Positions 59,266 to 64,000 of a stretch of 64,000 nt of DNA are shown one piece after another; position 1 is the first letter of the stretch; the number at the start of each line of letters is the position of its first letter. The DNA comes from Bretschneidera sinensis. Lineage: Eukaryota > Streptophyta > Magnoliopsida > Brassicales > Akaniaceae. The notes beneath the pieces are model-generated. The model saw nothing but the letters and a program-made list of their open reading frames with translations. It ran no database searches and had not been told where the DNA came from. A program made the translations under genes and the position numbers. The DNA is taken from contig CM043704.1 of the NCBI GenBank assembly GCA_023935145.1, forward strand, positions 98,388,873 to 98,452,872, written 5' to 3'.

Positions 59266-60420
59266 ACAATCTACACTAATATGTCCTCACTCACCACATA
59301 CAAAGCACATCTGAGTAGGACAATTTTGAGATAGATGCCCTGTCTGATTACATCTAAAGCAAACTCTTGTATCTCGATCATACATCAGATTACCACTTCC
59401 CCTTTGTGGCATACTTACTCCTCTACCATAACTTCAACTTCCTATAGCCTGTCTCCCAAATCTAGGGGTCCCACCAATATTACTCTGAGTTATAGAAGTA
59501 ACAAATCCTATTTGCCTCTAACTATACATTACAATTCTCTGTGATAAGGAACGTCCCCTCCGAGGTGGTCTCTCACTCTGCACACTCATACTGCTACCAC
59601 CTCTAGGTCCTTCAAATCTAGATCTTTTCAGCTAATCCCTCCTACCTCTAAACTCCATAAAATCCTTCTTAATCTGTAGTGCTTTATCCACCAGTATACC
59701 ATAATTCTAAATACCCATATAAGAGAGTTTAGTTCGAATTTCATAGTGTAACCCGTTTAAAAATCTTTTACGTTTCCTTTCCTCCATATTTACTAACTCA
59801 GGTAAAAACCTCGACAGGGCTATAAATCTACTATCATACTCAGCCACATATAAAGTACTCTGCCTTAAATGAATAAAATCTTTCTCCTATTGTGCTCGAA
59901 ACATATTTGGAAAATACTTCGCAAAGAACACATCCTTAAATTTATGCAAAGTTATTGGGTTTTTTACCTGTGTACTCAATCTAGGCAGAATATCCTCCCA
60001 CCATTAAGAAACCTCACCTTCCAGCATAAATAAAGCAAAAACAACCTTCTGCCTATCTGTCACTGGTAAGACTTCAAAATATTTTTCAACATGTTTAATC
60101 CACTATTCAGCTTCAATAGGATTTATAGATCCTCTAAAAGACTGAGGTTTAAACATAAGAAATCTCACAAAACAATCCCCTTGCATTTTATATGCAAACT
60201 TACCCTCTTCCTTATAAGAATCCCGTCTCACCACATCAGGTTTTATTCTACCTCTTTCCTCTAATATCCTCTGTAAATTATCAGCATTTTCTTCTGCTGC
60301 ATTTATTCTCTCTATAGCACGATCAAAAACTTCTCTCAACTCATCCCTCCTAATATCAGATTCTCTCCCACCTCTACTAGTACCAGCTGCACTAACAACA
60401 TGTTCCCTTGCTTGAACCAC
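59266..60420 (-). pseudogene. gag fragments with two zinc knuckles, deleted Tekay-type element
   Basis: The N-terminal part is at 60420-60103 (RRDELREVFDRAIERINAAE coiled-coil region). The middle is broken by frame shifts. Two CCHC zinc knuckles follow: CFRCNQTGHLSQNC at 59361-59320 and a second at 59307-59266 that has a TGA inside it (codon at 59289-59291). The family role is capsid formation and RNA binding. Breaks make it non-functional. Confidence 0.82.
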
Positions 60421-60615
60421 AGACTCAACCTCCCCCTCTGCTTAAACTCTTCTAAATATTAGGGGTCTACCATGTCCTTTCTGATTCAGAACTCTACCTC
60501 TAGCTCTAGCACGTCTGTATATCATCCTCAGACTCTGCATTAAAATTTAGTTTGTTTAGATCTTCCACTTTCTTTAAATTTTTTTATGTAGTCTACAAAA
60601 TCATAAAACCTAATA

Positions 60616-60626
60616 CTCTGATACCA
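60616..60626 (-). other. Primer-binding site of the deleted Tekay-type element
   Basis: CTCTGATACCA on the + strand is TGGTATCAGAG on the minus strand. It is the initiator-Met tRNA type, four bases inside the 5' LTR. Confidence 0.88.
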
Positions 60627-60630
60627 AAAT

Positions 60631-62679
60631 TATAACGACCCATCCTGGGTTGGCCACCCCCGAGACGGTGTCATCACATTTTGAAATCTCAGTATGACAT
60701 ATATATGCAACAATATAAAAACATATCAACTAAAATTAAAAACTTCATCCAATCCTTAACTCTTCTCAGAGAAGATACATCATCATCCTCCTTTCAGAAA
60801 CAATATATAAATATAACAAAATGCGTGAAAAGAATTTGATTACAAATTTTTTCTTCTTTCTTTCTTACAATATTTAAGGACTTGACCACGGGACTTACTT
60901 AAGTTAGTTACTCTGCTATCAGCTCTAAACTCTATTTGCCCTGCCCATAGCCTGAAAATTTTCAACAATGAGGAGTGAGCTTTACAAGCTCGGTGAATTA
61001 AATTTACTAGAAGTACTTGATTATATACTTCCAGTCACATCTTATAATTCAATCTTTTCTAATTTACCAATATAAATCATCTATTTCTTCACAGGTAATC
61101 ATTCAATCTTTCAAATAATTTTCACATACTCATTCATCTATTATCTCATATAAATCAATAATAACATCCTATTATAATTCTAACCATTTATTAATCTAAT
61201 CTTAAATTAATCGTTGCTTATATCAATTTTTCAATCGTATAATTAATGATCTTGAGATTATCAATTTAACATCATTATTTACCTTGTTATGATGTTCACA
61301 ATGTATAATCAATCAATCAAATAATTTATTTGGTCATATCATACTTTCACATTTCTTTCTCATCATATCTGTCTCTTTGTGAGACTCACTGATCTATCAA
61401 TAATTTCATAATCAAAAATAATATTCTAGCATCTCAATCAATAACAATCAATATTTAAAACAAATGCAATGCATTAATTTAAATTTTCTTTTTTTCTTCT
61501 CACCAGATCATTTCATATTATCATTTGGGAACGTCTTCCCACATGTTGACATGTTTCAGCCAGACCAGCCGCTTTCCTGGTCTTTTCGGCTAGACCAGCT
61601 GCCTTCTCAATTCTTTTATTTTTTTAGTTAGACTGGTTGCCTTCTTGGTTCTTTTATTTCATGCACATGAGCAATAATATGAAAACAGCATACATTCAAC
61701 TATTCAATTTAGCTATCTAGCTCTTTCTCAAAATTATTAATTTTATCATATTCATTAAATCATCTCCTCATACATCATATCCACTTTTCAATCATATTTT
61801 TCAAAAATTTCATAAAACTTCTCAGCATATTTTTCATTCATCCATCCTATTTAAAATATAAATTCTCATATAATTAATATTCAACACACTTTCTAATTCC
61901 TAATCAATAAATCAATCATTTTCATATATAACAAAAAATACATCCTTAAATCATTGTAATTCACCCATTTATTCAAATATCATAATTTCATATTTTTATT
62001 GGTTTCGATTACTAAAAATAAATCCAACGCACCACGTAGCATTTAAAGCTACTTGCGGATTACCTCATTTCCTTTCCTGTTTCTTTCAGCAATTTCACCC
62101 GATTGTTGATTGTCAACACCTGATATAATATTTACATTAAAATTTCTAATTTATTCTTCAATTCTTCCATAATTCATACCCTTTAAATTTCTACATCAAA
62201 TTCTAGGTAATTTCATGTATGCATAATTTCAAAAATAAAATTCATATTATTACTTTTTGTTTTTCTTAAAGCTTTTCTCGAATCTCTTTAAAATTCTTCA
62301 GTAAATTTCTTCAAAAATTTAATTTTTCAATATTTCTTTGAATCTACACGTGTTTAAAGAAGGAAAGTAATTTGAAAAAATGTAAACTGATTTGCATAAT
62401 TTTTAAATTATACCAAACCGCGCTTAACGAACTACCTTCTTTACTTTTCTGTTTTGTTTGGTGTCTTGCATGCACCAGCAAATTTCAAAATTGTAACTTT
62501 GCTTCCTTTGTTGCCCAACATGCATAATTAACACCTGGGCATCCAGGTGTTCACTTTCTTTTTTATTTAAAATAATTATTTTGTTGAATAATAAATTTTT
62601 TATGTATATATTATTTTAATTTCATGTAATATATATCAAATTATTTTTTTACACCTACTTTAAGAACACGGATAATACA
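60631..62679 (-). repeat. 5' LTR of the deleted Tekay-type element
   Basis: This LTR is 2049 bases, with + strand ends tataacgaccc and ggataataca. The terminal TG has become TA at 60631. Its right third (about 61850-62679) has no counterpart in the truncated 3' LTR. Confidence 0.9.
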
Positions 62680-62684
62680 ATAAT

Positions 62685-64000
62685 AAATCTTAAATGTGGT
62701 GTTTAGTGACTTAAGATATTTCTTTTAATTTTGTACATTTTCTTAAGTTTTAGTCTATCATAATATCACACAGTTGCTTTCCTTTAATTTAAATTCAATA
62801 AACTTAAAATAATCCCTCTATTGTCCCGTATTATTTCAACTTAAAAGAAGTGTGAGGTGTTGAAGTTCAACTATTCAACTCCTCACTAGTCTCACTTTTT
62901 GCCATGTTATTTACATAACAGTATATTTGAACTGGGATGAAAAGAGGAAAGAAGTAAGAACCCAACTATTTGTGAAAAGAAAAAGAGGTTGAGCATATGG
63001 ACAAAAAGCTAGCTAAACAATTGTTCTTTTTTTATTTTAAAAGTTGAGCCTGGGCCATGGCCCAGAAGTGACCAGATAGAGGCGTCGCCTCTGCATATTA
63101 GGATGCGAAATGAAAAGTGCACAATATCTCGAACTTAAAGTTATTATTGACTAGGAGGTTTCAAGATGATCTTTACAGTTTCTCTTTCATTACTTGATAT
63201 TGTATTGAGTGATTTACTATTGTTGGGACTGGCAATTTTTCATGAAGGAGGTCTTCGATCAATGCCACCATTTCTCCAAAATTAAAGTAGAAATTAGAAT
63301 GATCTGATTATATAGATCATAGGATTCCAATTTTGTGTCAATTTTTGGAAAACCAAACGGCTCCATTTATAGGGACATCATATTTAATGCATGTCATGTG
63401 ATGCATGTATATCCGTAAGATAAACTTAATACTACAATTCAATTTATTGAACATATTTTTTTTTTTTAAAGATTAAGCTAATAGTTTTACCATGATGATG
63501 TGTCTCATGCCCTGCTTCAAATTTTTCTAATCATGGTAATCTCAACCTCTTTCACATGAGTTATTGCAGTAAAGATAAACCTAACAGTAGTGATTCACAT
63601 AATTAAGTGTTCCTCACATTAAAACAGTGCAAAATTACAACATATAAGATAAACACAATTTAATAAATATTAAAGTTGTGTATATTTAATAAAGATTAAC
63701 CATTATGATATTCAATTATGATGTCTAATTTTTTTTTAGAAATGATATCATGAATCGAATCTAGAACATGCTCTCACAAATTCAAAAGGAGGTATGAGCA
63801 TGATCATTTATGTCCAATTAGCAGGTACCTAAACCGCATATCATATGAGCTTGCATATATCTGCAAAGTTCAACATAGCAATTGATGCAGTTCCTTAAAA
63901 CATGCATTTTTGTTTTGCTCAAAAAATTGGAAAAGGCACTGCAATAAAGTTCCCATTTAAGCATCTGAAATATGAAAGCTTATTTTTTTTATCAATGTTA
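62685..64000. other. 3' flank of MADS copy 5 and 5' flank of a further unit
   Basis: The 3' flank resumes with aaatcttaaatgtgg. Near 62850 about 700 bases present in other units are missing (atttcaactt joins aaaagaagtgtgag). A 16-base perfect palindrome, CTGGGCCATGGCCCAG, lies near 63048-63064. From about 63155 (ggaggtttcaagatgatc) the 5' flank of another unit runs off the window, so another MADS copy or remnant is expected just beyond 64000. Confidence 0.75.

Larger units (their letters stand above)
56607..62679 (-). mobile_element. Tekay-type chromovirus with internal deletion, inserted in MADS copy 5
   Basis: A perfect target-site duplication ATAAT lies at 56602-56606 and 62680-62684. On the minus strand it has a full 5' LTR (60631-62679), initiator-Met primer site, gag, protease and RT. 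The RT is then fused at 57966 to an incomplete 3' LTR (56607-57966). RNase H, integrase and the first third of the 3' LTR are gone. It is the same family as 19617-28055 (similar LTR ends and proteins) but a separate, diverged lineage with different LTR sequence in the middle. Confidence 0.92.

Overview
This is a flowering-plant nuclear window, most likely from a eudicot. The evidence is a 15-exon gene with plant introns, Tekay-type and Tat-type Ty3 (gypsy) retrotransposons that use plant-type primer-binding sites, and type I MADS-box genes of the AGL80 (M-gamma) group. I cannot name the species from the sequence.

Layout. Bases 381-3752 hold an unprocessed pseudogene of cytosolic ribosomal protein L18a (eL20). 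It carries two in-frame stops and a frameshift, and one of its introns contains a fold-back duplication of a gene fragment I could not identify. Bases 5637-10610 hold the one clearly intact conserved housekeeping-type gene, a 3-hydroxyisobutyryl-CoA hydrolase-like protein of the crotonase superfamily (389 aa, 15 exons) with a small MITE in intron 11. From about 11 kb to the end, the window is one tandem array of AGL80-like MADS-box units, all on the + strand. There are copies near 12.7, 18.5, 29.6, 32.9 and 56.0 kb, a 'ghost' unit at 48.6 kb whose gene body is deleted, and the 5' flank of a further unit at the window end. Only the copies at 29576-30424 (282 aa) and 32930-33796 (288 aa) are open.

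Five LTR-retrotransposon insertions total about 33.4 kb (52% of the window) and stretch the array: a probable solo LTR inside MADS copy 1 (13193-14476); a Tekay-type chromovirus (19617-28055, minus); a Tat-type element with dual RNase H, an antisense ORF and an internal 89-bp satellite array (35055-47219, plus); a gag-only element (48995-54471, plus); and an internally deleted Tekay-type element inside MADS copy 5 (56607-62679, minus). Each has a 5-bp target-site duplication that I could locate, three of them exact. With the insertions removed, the better-preserved neighbouring MADS units lie roughly 3.4 kb apart.

The hydrolase would act in acyl-CoA metabolism. The MADS proteins are expected to act as nuclear DNA-binding regulators, in known relatives of the female gametophyte and endosperm. 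No functional link between the hydrolase and the MADS array is visible. I found no wholly new system. The points most worth following up are the 89-bp hairpin satellite and antisense ORF inside the Tat element, the precise loss of a MADS body in the ghost unit, and the two surviving, nearly identical MADS genes.
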